Source: Earliella scabrosa | Taxonomy: Eukaryota; Basidiomycota; Agaricomycetes; Polyporales; Polyporaceae | Direction of reading: 5' to 3' | DNA length: 64,000 nt | Assembly (NCBI GenBank): GCA_022605405.1 | Contig: JABYQQ010000009.1 | Location: forward strand, 1,860,001 to 1,924,000 | Part shown: piece by piece, positions 29,278 through 39,837 of the stretch | How positions within the stretch are numbered: position 1 is the first letter of the stretch | Layout: every line of letters begins with the position of its first letter | Notes under the pieces: model-generated | The model's database searches: none | Told to the model about the DNA's origin: nothing | Seen by the model: only the letters and a program-made list of their open reading frames with translations | Position numbers and translations under genes: made by a program

Positions 29278-31587
29278 TCAGTCCAACCACTCCTTGCCTT
29301 CGCCCTTGAACTTCTGCAGCTCCGCCTTCCACGGCTCCCACGACCTGCCATACTTCTTCACCAGCTTCTTCAGCTCCTCCCGCTGCGCCTTCTGCAAATC
29401 ACGGACGCGCCGCATCGTATCGTCAGCCTTTCCCTCTTCCTCTTCGACCCGAATAGAAAAGAAAAGAAAGGGGAGGGAGTCACGCACGAGGTTCCACGGC
29501 TCCTCGCCGCCATACACGTCCGTGAACATCTCGCTCACCGCCGGCCGCGGCTGCTTCTCCGCGTTCTTGTACGCCGCCTGCACCTCCGCCTTGACGCGCC
29601 TCACGTGCGCCTCGTCCTCGTCCTTCGACCACCACCCCCGGCTCTCGAGGTACGCCCGGAAGCGCAGGATCGGGTTGTCGAGCCGCTTCCGCTCCTCGAC
29701 CTCCTTCCGCGGCCTGTACGCGAACGAGTCGTCCGACGTCGAGTGGTGTCCGACTCTGCGGTACCCAAGCGTGGGAGTCAGTCGTCGTCGTGACGATACT
29801 AAGACAGGGAGAGGGGGGGGGACGACGCACCGGTACGTCATCGTCTCGACGAGCACCGCTCGGCCGTCTTCGATGCACCGTCGCCGCGCCTCCTTGACAG
29901 CGGCATAGACCGCGAGCACGTCGTTTCCGTCGACGCGGATCGTGTGCACGCCGTATCCTGCCCCGCGCGCCGCGATCCCGTCGCCGTAGTACTGCTCGCT
30001 CGACGGCGTGGAGATCGCGAAGCCGTTGTTGCGCGCGATGAAGAGCGTTGGCGACGGGATCGTCGATGCTGCCGCAACGCACGGCGTGAGCGACCGTCGA
30101 TGGGAGTGCACGGGTTCGACTCACCTAACAGCATGCCGGCGTGGAAGTCGCCTTCGGACGCGGCGCCGTCGCCGAAGTAGGTCACTGCGCAGTTCTTGCC
30201 GCGGCGCAGGGGGTCGCGCTTGAGCGCATATCCTACACCGGCCGCTTGGGGTATCTGTGTGGCTAATGGAGATGAGATGGTGTGATAGTGCAGTTCCTTA
30301 GACCCATAGTGCTGGAACCTATGTTAGTTCAACAGAATAGCACGCGGTGGGGTGATATCTCACCGCTGGCATCTGCTTGCCCTTCGTGCAGGTATCGAGA
30401 TGCGTCCCGTAGCATTGATTGATCAAGCCGTCGATGCCAAAACCACGCCACAGCAGCACACCCGACTCGCGGTACTGCGCTACAATGCGAGTACGACAGT
30501 GGTCTCAGAACCCGAGCGTAGTGCGAAGTACTGAATGGACGGCTTACCGAGCACTCTAGTGTCTGCGTTCGTTAAGCTCTTCTGGTGCGGGCAAATGGAA
30601 GCACTCACTCGTCGTCAGGAGCGAGCGCAGCGGCGGAGCCAATGATAGTCGCTTCTTCTCCATACTACCGTACACCGTCCGGTCGTCGAGAAAAGGGCAT
30701 GTCGGGCGAGGGTGGTATCAGCGGTGAGAACGCTGCGCGCGCGGGGCGGGGCACTCACGGAAGTCAGCTGTCGTGTTGTCAGCAACGGGGTGTCGGGAGA
30801 CTAGACCTGGTCCTTACGTAGAATGCAATCCGACCCTGTCGCTGCAGATTGTAGATGGTCTCATCGACGATCGGGAGCTGTGTCATATGTTGGTATCTGG
30901 GGCGGCGGGTAAGTCGCGGTCAATTGAGACGTTCTGCAAAGATAGCGTCCGCTGGATGGTGGCCGTCCGACATCCTCGAACCGCTCCTCGCGAAGTGGGC
31001 AAGCGTGACGGAAGGAGGCGCGTCTGACACCAAGACTTGGTGACGGTGTTCACTACTGTCGCTGTGGATTCGCAAGATGCTACCATGACGTCGGTGCGCT
31101 CTACAAAGAGACGCTGGCACATCTCCCGCATCCGCGCTGCCCAGAGATCCTTCCGCGTCGTGAGCGAAGGATGATAGAGCGGGTGGTAGTTGTGCGCGCT
31201 CAAGAGTTCAGGTACAAAGACATATGTCGCAAGACTCACATATTGCGCGCGAACTCCTTGTCCATCTACAGAGAAGAGATGCCCATAAAGTCCGGTATGT
31301 CAACAACCATCGCAAGACCACCGTGAAGACACGCAACGCACCTCAGGGACCTCAGCACCCTCAATTGGTCTCCCCGTCCCATCAATAACTCTGTACGTCG
31401 GAATCTGCTTACCGGCCTCCACGACCGAGTTGAAGAAGTGCATCTTGGGCGTAATGGGCGACTGCGACGACGGCAGATTGCCATGCGACTCCAGAGGAAG
31501 TTGCGGAGTCGCATTCGCGAGCCCTCTGCATGCGCGGGGGACAGCGGCCTGGCGCAGGATGGGAGAGAGGCGCGTCGGACGGAACAT
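29278..31587 (-). CDS. BCKDHA: branched-chain 2-oxoacid dehydrogenase E1 alpha, mitochondrial
   Basis: Eleven exons on the minus strand: 31587-31342, 31265-31240, 30896-30818, 30767-30759, 30664-30609, 30555-30548, 30479-30364, 30311-30125, 30068-29831, 29755-29488, 29391-29278; 448 residues. The basic N-terminus (MFRPTRLSPILRQAAVPRA) is a mitochondrial presequence. The thiamine-diphosphate motif runs from YFGDGAASEGDFHAG to ARNNGFAIST. The phosphorylation-loop region reads RVGHHSTSDDSFAYRP, matching the E1 alpha regulatory serine loop. The enzyme decarboxylates 2-oxo acids from Val, Leu and Ile in the mitochondrial matrix, with E1 beta as partner, not in this window. Two micro-exons of 9 bases (Leu-Thr-Ser) and 8 bases are needed to obtain FYLTSYGEEA and DDEVLAQYRESG. 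The second intron is unusually long at 343 bases. Confidence 0.94.
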
Positions 31588-31847
31588 GGTGGGCAGGGAC
31601 AGAGCACAGACGAGTTCCGGAGACGCCGGCTCGAAGTGCGGGGTAGCGAGCGCTTGTGCCACGTGCGAAAGATCCGGCTAAGTGCTCCGGTAGCGCCGGA
31701 TAATGACCGTACGGGCGCGTTCTGTCCTTCGTGCGCAACTCTCGTCCTCGTCTTCGTCATCCGGCTAACTGCTTGCTGCACATATCGCTCTGTCGCTCTC
31801 GCCAGTTGCTGAACACACGTACTGAACCTGGCTCCTTGTATCACTGC
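31588..31847. promoter_or_regulatory. bidirectional promoter, E1 alpha / RNA triphosphatase
   Basis: Only 260 bases separate the two divergent start codons. No TATA box is seen, as is usual for shared housekeeping promoters. Confidence 0.55.
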
Positions 31848-33203
31848 ATGAATCACCGCGAACACCCCTCGTCAGACTCAGAGCGGGAGTCTCACGCCTC
31901 CGACACCCGCCCGCCCAAACGCGCCCGCCGTTCCTCACCGTACGACGCGCACGGGATGTCGAACGGGAACGGGACTGGACACGGAGACCATGAGCGGGAA
32001 CGAGACAGGGAAGACGGGAACGAGGCGGGCGAGGGAGGGTCGGGCCTGCCGCTGCTGTCGCCTTCGATAATTGGCGTGGAGCCCCTGGACGAGTTCATCC
32101 GCGAGATCGCGGACTTCATACACTACCACATATACAACCGTCCGCAGGACGCCGCTGGTGCGGTCGAGGTCGAGGCGAAGATTGGGGTGCTGAGGGAGCG
32201 CGGGGGCGACCAGAGGCTGCAGTTGCCGGTGTTGGTCGAGACGAGTGCGTTATGTTCGGTTGTCGTATCTTACGGTTGTGCTCACGATGCAGGTATTCTC
32301 TCCCAAACTGTCTTTTATTGCGCACCGCTCTTGTGCGATTCACATTTGAAGTCTTGGCTCCGAACATGGAGCTCCGGTTCGAATCCAATATGACCGCGGT
32401 ATGTGTCTCTTCTCTATCCATCGCTGTCGTACACATCGTGGCTCACGCGCATCGTCAGCGACAACACAAACACTTCAACACGCTGCTCAACAAACTGAAG
32501 ATGGAGAAGGAGGCGAACGACATCTCGTACGAGCACCTCCACCTCATCGACCACTTCTACACACCCGATGGCGGGCGCGGAGAGAAGATCCGCGTCACTC
32601 GCGACGAGAAGACAAGAGAGGTGCGCGCATGTATGCGCAAGGTCCGCTTGGGGAACCTCGACATCTACTGCCCGAAACGCTCTGTTGACTGGCGTGTCAG
32701 CGTCAATATGGAGATCCCAGGTACGTGTCAGATTCTCGTGCGCATCCTATCGCAACCTCGCTGCTCGCCATGTGTCATTGCTGCACGGCTACTGTGTATG
32801 CATTGGTCTCATGTTTGTTCGTCTAGTGCCAGTGCCCTCAGGAACTCCATCGCATTCGCGGAAAAAGGATCGCCTGAGTTACACCCACCAAGAGTTCGCT
32901 ATCGACCTCACGCAAGTCACCGCAACCCATGGGGGCAACTCCAAGGTATGCTGTCCCACCCGGCTGTGCAGCGTCCTCGTTTAGAACATCGTGCTTACGA
33001 CCGGTTCTCTGTAGCCGGAACTTTTGCACGAGCTCGAAGTCGAGCTTCGCGACTCAGATTACCTCCTCATGGTCGCCGCAAGACGCGGTCAACCCGAGTA
33101 CAGCAAAGCGGAGCAGGAGGCATTCGACGACCTCATACATGCGTTTGTGAACAACGCGAGAATACTCGTCCGGAATGCCACCCCACCCGACGGACCCCGC
33201 TAG
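31848..33203 (+). CDS. CET1: mRNA-capping RNA 5'-triphosphatase, Cet1 type
   Basis: Five exons (31848-32244, 32352-32398, 32459-32720, 32827-32945, 33015-33203), about 337 residues. The N-terminal 80 residues are polar and contain a basic KRARR cluster. The metal-dependent triphosphatase tunnel fold is marked by the first Glu motif AVEVEAKIGVL, the strand around RKVRLGNLDIYCPKRSVDWR, the basic KKDRLSYTH strand, and the second Glu motif LHELEVELRD. Both paired-Glu metal-binding motifs are intact. The enzyme removes the gamma phosphate of nascent mRNA in the nucleus, before guanylyl transfer by a separate protein. Fungi use this tunnel fold instead of the cysteine-phosphatase fold of animals and plants. 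The second exon starts at 32352: an earlier acceptor at 32292 opens a frame lacking the conserved LAPNMELRFESNMT. Confidence 0.93.
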
Positions 33204-36200
33204 TATCGCATCCTTCCCCCGTGCCTGCACCCTCGTTCGGGACAGAACTGACGTGGCGGGTCATGCACGAGGTAGCATTGTTCGCACGAGGAGACGTGGA
33301 CTTGTGGAGGGTGGACGATGAGAGATCGTGTGTATCGTTACGTCTTGGTGCTAATGTCACTAATCGCCTGGTTGTATCATAGCATCTGTCTTGCATGTCC
33401 TAGAACTGGAACCCGGTCTATTGGCTTCGTCTCCGAAGTTCGCGCTCAGCGACCCATTCTGGTCAGTGCTAGGCACCCAAGTTGTCTCCCGACCCTTCGC
33501 CCATAGGCTGTCTGACAACCTGGTGAGCGAGGACGTCGGCTCGGGCTCAGCCCCAGCTATCGGTACCTACCGCTTGCACTCGACCAACAAGGCGCCCCCA
33601 AGACAAAGGTCGGATCCCAAAGCGACAATCGACATGATATGTGAGTCATCCTCGTCCGTATAGAGCACAGGGAATTCTCTCTGAGGTGACTCATTCGCAG
33701 CTGACGACGTCAGCGACCGTGCCTAGCGTCAGCCCCGTACTCTGCGATCGCCCTCCTCCCGCGAGCTTCGCAGAGTGCGTCGCGGGTATGACGACACGTA
33801 CGGTCTTCACAGGTCTTCATGCTGCTTCGCGGGCACGGGGCCGCCCGTCCTTGGTCGTTCTGATGGCCAGACGGCCTCGCGGCTCACTTCAGCTTAGCCC
33901 TTCGTACCTGGCTTTGAGGCTCGGGTTGAGTGGGATCCGACTTGCGACGGCGCTCGATCCTCCAACGTCCAGAGAGGGCGCGTGCGCTGCTGTATACGTA
34001 GGGGAAAGCATCGGGACTCGGCGAACACCTCTGGACGTTTGATGCATGATGCATGATGCCTTGTGCGTCATCCGCCGATGTGCGCAGCTCGGAGGCGGGA
34101 GCCGAGAAGAGCCCCGGGCTGCCTTCGAGTGCGCCTTCTCTTGCAAGTCCTGCAGCGCGCTCGTTACTCGAGCTGCGCTGGCTGTTGGGGTTCCTTGATC
34201 ATCTCATTGGTGATGAGGTCGCCCTCGGCCTTCGTTGGAACTCGAGGCCGTCCTTGGCTTGTGTCTCAGCGACGTCGATGATCAAGGGGCGCGTTTCGAG
34301 GAGTGCCCCCCTCGTCCAGAATCCAGATCAGAGCGCGCTTCGGTTGCGCTTCGCGGGCTGCGGTGGTACTCTCTAGTATCAACCTAAGTGTTACAGTGCA
34401 TACATAACTCTATCATCCAGAGCTTCAGCAGAGAAGCGGGCTCGTGTTCTAGTCCCGCCGCCTCTCGCTTCTGGTGCCACACTAGAGACTAAGAGCTAGG
34501 TTAGAGCCAATGATTCCGCGCAGCTGCGGCAGCCATGCACTCACCGGTCGACATCGTTCTGCGCCCGCGCAGTGCGTCATAGTGTGCAGGCGCAGACCGG
34601 CGCTCACCAGTGGCTACTAGGTTTCCTCAACCTCAGGGTGCTGACTCTTCGCTCGCGCAGCCCGAGAACCCCCGAGGAGGTACGGCCATACACGTGTATG
34701 CGACGGCTCTAGGGAGGCCATTGGCGTACCATTCCATCGCGCTTCGAGCTTCGAGCGTCGAAGTCGGAGGGCCACACATCCTGCCTGGCGCACGAGTTGA
34801 TAAGGCCTACGTGCGGGGGTAGAACGCGAAGAGACGCAGCGCGCGAGGCTGCCATCGCGAACGTGGACGCGGACACGGACGCAGAGGCGGGGGACGTAGG
34901 GGCTTCGCGTCTTTGACCTGCGACGTTCGATCGCAGAACTCGGAAGCGCGAAGCTTCGAAGTTCGGAGCTCAGAGAGGCGAGCTGATATCCGTATTCCTG
35001 TGCTCCATTTCCGCCTTGTGGTCTTCGCTTTCGAGCTCATCTCCGCCTCCCTCCGTCCCCCGTGTCTTCTGTCTTCCGTCCGTGGTACGGTCCTCCGCAC
35101 CCCGCCCGCCCTCCTCTTCCTCTAGGTCGGTATGGGTGGGTTCGACTTCGCCCGCGGTCCGCGGGGTTCTTGCGTCCAGCGGGCCTACCATAGGGTTGCG
35201 CCGCGGCTTCGCGCCGTCGGGGAACGGTGGTTGCGGCTCGGAGGGAAGTACTGTGGGCTATCACGGGGGCAAGACACCCTTGACGTGTATGTGGTTGGCT
35301 GGCGCGACGGTGTATATTGAATATTGAAGGATGAAGCGCTCTGAGAAAGCGGGCGTGTTCCAAACGTAGGTGGGTACGTATATATTATGACGACGACTCG
35401 GAGGCTAGCGGGGCGCCACGGAGTGCGCTATGCTTTCCGCCCTGTCGTATGTGGTCGTGTGTACATCCGTGCGTGATCACTGTACAGTGTATTCGTCAGA
35501 ATAAACTTACGTGAGCTACTTGACGAGGTCGTCTACAGAGTCTGCTCGGCCGAGCAGCACTTCTCGAGGTTCCGAGTCGAACGTGGACGGCAAGGTCTTG
35601 CAAGGGTTGCGCGGAAGTAGTCGGGACTTCTGGAGCCACGCCAGTCCCGTCGCCGGCGCGACTCCCCAACACTCCTCCGCCGACACAACCTGCGCGATGT
35701 CCGTCCCCTCTTCCTCCAACTTCGCGTTGAAAGTTGAGGCTCGGTGCGGCTTGAGCTGGACAAGGAGGAAGTAGGAGCGTCCAAAACGAGCGTTCAAAAA
35801 CGTCGCTCACCAGCGCGCGCCTCCGAACGGGTGTATTCGAATTCGGGCTCGGACTCTGCACGTCCCGAGCGCATGCTGACATGCGTTCAGTACGGGCGTG
35901 CGTGGGGCCCCGTCCCTTCCCCTTCTCATCCTCCTTTGACAGTGACTGGGGGGCTGTGACAGGGCCTTCTGGCACTAGGCCCGAAAGGTGTTTGCGCTTG
36001 TGGCCGCGAACGAGGGGCGACGGGTCGGACGCGGGTAGCTTCTGGCGCACCGGATTACTAGCGACTAGCGAATAGTGACTGTCGCCGCCAACGCATGTAA
36101 GGGATGGCTGGAGGAGGAGTTGCCACTGCCTTTGCGGCCTGCCAGTGCGCTCGGGCATGGCCGCAAGCGGTCGATGGCCAATTGTAGGCCTGGCTTAGTC

Positions 36201-39200
36201 CATGTACAGCTGCCAGAGCGCTGGGGCCTCTGCTTGCAATTGAAGCTGGAAGATTGAAATCTTGACGGAGCTGACGTTGACGTCGACGGCGAGGGTCTAC
36301 CCCGCCCGCCCACTCGCCCACCCGCCCGGTGCCGCGTCGCCCCGGGCTCGGATGCGTCCGCGAGAGGCACAGCTGTAGCCAGTTGGGGTTTCTGGATCCT
36401 AACGCCGTCGATTAGAAGTCAGAACTTGCGTACCGGTGCGCGCAGCGGATTTCAGGATAGTCTCACCCGGCGCCGTCGTCCGACTCGAGCTCATCTTGAC
36501 GTCGAGTATCTCTCCGTCTCTACGCATTGATATCAAGAGAAGGGCCCGGGGTGGTCGAAGATTGAATGTCGAACATCGAATATCGTATCGAATATCGAGT
36601 CCGCCCGCGGGATGACGTGAGCTGACATCAGGAGCCTGGGCGCGTCCGTTCTGAACGTCGGACGTCAGACGCGTCGAAAAGTCCGAGAATCATCGATGTA
36701 TGGATGACGCGTTGAACGAGCTTGTATTTCAAAAGTCTACCGCGGATGCCGCCGGGTCTGACAGTGAATGTCGGACGTCAGCCGCATCGAGAGGTTTGAT
36801 GCAGATGACGCGGATGAGCTTGTATGTACTTGTATTTCAAAAGCCCACCGCACCCGAGAGCTCCCGCGTCTACCGTTGACGTCGTGGGTCCAGAGCTCCC
36901 GTCGGAGGGAATCCTTGGTACATAGTGATTGACCTCGAGTCGAGACAGGCAGACTCAAAGATGGTGGCGTCACTGGCGTGGCGGGATTGATGTGTTCGGC
37001 GTAGATTATTGTGACAGAAAGGCGAATATAAGCGTAAGCACGACTGTCGAGGAGGCCTTGCGTCTGGCATGACGGCATAATTGAGTTAAGGATGAACCTA
37101 GGGGAGGAGCGTGGTGTCCTATAGCAAAACGGGTGGCGGCCTTATCCACGCGAATGCGTTCACGCCCCAGTACGTTGCACCACGGGACCGCAGGGAGGCA
37201 TTTGAGCCCGTGCCCGGGAAACGGGCTACTCGACTGTAACTCCGCCAGCGCCAGATCCATGCAACTGCTGAGCGTCCAGTCCGGGTGCGGATGGCCAGTC
37301 GCGCTGTTTGACTGACTAGTGACCCCTAAGGCGTAGCTCTCAGACGCGAGGGAGGGCACAAGAAACAGATGTGGATACGGGTGCGCCCAGCCGCCTGCGG
37401 ATAGCACCAGATCGGCGCGATAGTGAGGGGTTGAAGCTTGAGGGGGCTTGGTGGGGCGATAGGCTCAGACACGAGGCAGATGCAAAGCAAGGCTAGCTCG
37501 GTCACTAGATGGTGACTGAGCACGGACATGAGGTGGATGGTCCTTGCTGCACGTAGGCCCCGCGCGCGCGGCCGGTCAAGAGACGGCGTCGATCTGATGC
37601 ACGAAGCCCTGGTCCGTGGCTGCCGGGGACGCGCGGGCGAGCCACGGGTGAGTCAGTAGGGACTTGCGGGAGAAGCAGAGGAGAGGAACATTCGACTGGT
37701 GGGTGGGGGTAGAGGTGATTGGGCTGAAACGAACGCGCGTTGGCGGTTCGAGAATCGACAATGTGACATGAGGCATGGGGCGGGCGCTGAGGCCTGAGGT
37801 CGTAAAGAGGGACGCCGCCTTGGACCGGGCCCAGCTGGGTAACGTGGATGGTGGTGCTGGAGACCTTGGAGGACGGCGGAGAAGAGGAACGCGGAAGAGA
37901 AGGTGGTGCGAGACGCAAGATGCCCACGTCGTCCTTTCGAAGTCGAAGTCGGGATACGAGACAGAGCGCGTACTAGGGTCCAAGTCGAATCGTCGTTCAT
38001 TCGCTCGTCGCCGTCATCCAGTGAGGATAATGCGCTCTGGGCTACGCGCGAAGCAGTTCGGCTATGTTGGTGACAGGTCCGATCTGTGTGTCGCAGTGTC
38101 GTATGTCGTGCGGCAACTGTGGGAGGCATGGCAGCCACAGTGACCGGGACTAAGAACCTTCGAGAGCCAGGAAAGGAGAGGATGACAGGAACGTCGTCCG
38201 CCGATCGTCCGTCCCGTGGGGCTGTCAGCCTGCCATGCGGCAAGCCACATGGATGTCCGATTCGATGCGGCTGGGGAGAGGGTCATCGGAGGTGCAGCGC
38301 TTGGGCGTAAAGAAAGGTGCTATGCGGAGTTTGGTATGGTTTAGTGCAGCTGTGGGCGTAGCGACGGAGGGGAGATGACTGGCCCGCGGCAGGTTGCGGA
38401 CGGAACGCCGCGGAGGACGGCTCGTGGGATGGGACATGTGGAGATGATTGGTGGACGATTAGTCGAGGGGTTTTGAATGGGCACGAACGGCTTGCGGTGG
38501 GCGGCATGGGAGGGGTTGATCATGAGATGGCGGGCGCGCAGGCTAAGGGAGGGCGGTTGTGGCGTGCCGCGTTGCACGGGTTGAGGTGTGGACGTGGCTG
38601 TTGATAGGTTCGGACATAGAATGCGAGAGAGGCTGACTTGAACGCTGCCGATCCGGGGACAGAGCTGGAAGCTAGTGAGAGAGAGGGAGCTGAGTGGATA
38701 CGAGACTTCATCTTGGGCTCGCATCTCGATGGGCTGTGGCTGAGATTGTGATGAGTTGGATCGTGGATACGAACGAGATACGAATAGGGATAATGTCAGG
38801 GCGGCTGCGGAAGGAGATGGTGGATCAAGATGACGAGAGAACTCAGCGACGACCAGCGACGGCGACAAAAAGGGACTAGAAGGTAGGATCGGACGCTGGA
38901 GCACAGGTGCCAGGGGCGCGGAGAAAGGGAGGGAAGAGATGATTGGATGGAAGAACTGGCAGCTCGTGGTGGTAGGAGAAGAGTTCTGTAAAGAGAAGAG
39001 AGAGAGGGTGGTGAAGGTAGTACGGGTGTTCAGGAGACGCGGAGGGAGTAGAACGAGAGCCTCGTGCGAGGGGCAGGACGAGAAAGGAAGGGGTGAGCGA
39101 GAGATGTGACGCCGACGCTGACGGCCCCGAGGGGTGCCGACTGGCGAGAGAAGAAAGAGGATGTGCATGCGAGGAAGAACGCGGAGGGCGTAGCGCGAGG

Positions 39201-39837
39201 GCGTCGAGGAAGAGAGAGGACGGAACGAGGGTTAGGCTGGGTTAGGCCGCTACTGGAGTGGATGAGATGCAAGGTACGCGAGGAGAGGACGTTCGCGGAG
39301 ATCGGACCGCCTCTGCTGGTGATGGGAATCTGGCCGCGTTTGGCAGTCGATCGGAGATGGTGATCGGTACAATGGATCGAGATCGCGTTGGAGAGGCCCA
39401 AATACGCACTCGCAGCGTCCAGCTCTCGCCCTCTCTCCCCGCCGCGCTCGTCTCTCTTTGCGGCCTCTGCTTGCCTCCTCGCGCGCCCAGCCGCGCACGC
39501 CAGCCTCGCGAGAACACGGTGGAGACGACGATGGAGTACGGAACGGGCAGAGGGCTGGCAGGGCAGCCAAAGACGGTAAGCGTGCGGCTGTCGTGGAAGC
39601 TGTCATGGATTGAAAAGGGAAGGAACGGTCGCACGGAGACTGTGCTTGCCCTCTTCTCACTCGCGCTCTTTCTCCCAGCCACTCGACGCCTCCCTCAACC
39701 CTCCGCTCCCAGCGAGGGGCCCTCCCTCCGCCAGCTCCTCTCTCCCGCCATCCGCACCCCGCCTTTCCCGCAATCTCCCCGTCCGCCAGGCTCTCTCTCT
39801 CTCCCTCTCTCCCTCCCCTCCTCCGCCCTCCGACTCG
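33204..39837. other. 6.6 kb gene-poor tract
   Basis: No recognisable gene on either strand, against about one gene per 2.5 kb elsewhere. The longest open frame is 275 codons on the minus strand (38341-39168); it is Ser/Pro/Leu-rich, lacks domain motifs, and lies where the minus strand is simply C/T-rich. Short self-similar TTCGAA/AAGCTT-rich words occur around 34740-34980, a tandem GATGCAT run at 34041-34058, and a degenerate 110-base duplication near 36.7 kb. Decayed transposon, large upstream regulatory region and non-coding RNA gene are all possible. The last 400 bases are the C/T-rich leader of the F-box gene. Confidence 0.5.
36657..36860. repeat. degenerate tandem duplication, about 110-base unit
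   Basis: GTCGGACGTCAG occurs at 36657 and again at 36770, and CTTGTATTTCAAAAG at 36721 and again at 36829, with GATGACGCG between them in both copies. The offsets are 113 and 108 bases, so two copies of one unit differ by small indels. Nothing indicates coding. Confidence 0.75.

Noticed and set aside
30883..31239. 118-codon minus-strand frame in the long E1 alpha intron
   Set aside because: Including it would interrupt the conserved EFARN to YQHMTQLPIVDE segment; no domain is seen. Its length is noted as a finding.
34430..34475. tRNA-like hairpin with GCGGG and CCCGC arms
   Set aside because: Only an isolated inverted repeat; the loop lacks the TTCRANY consensus and there is no cloverleaf.
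38341..39168. 275-codon minus-strand frame in the gene-poor tract
   Set aside because: Ser/Pro/Leu-rich translation of a C/T-rich strand with no motif, no introns and no recognisable N-terminus; kept only as a remark in the tract entry.
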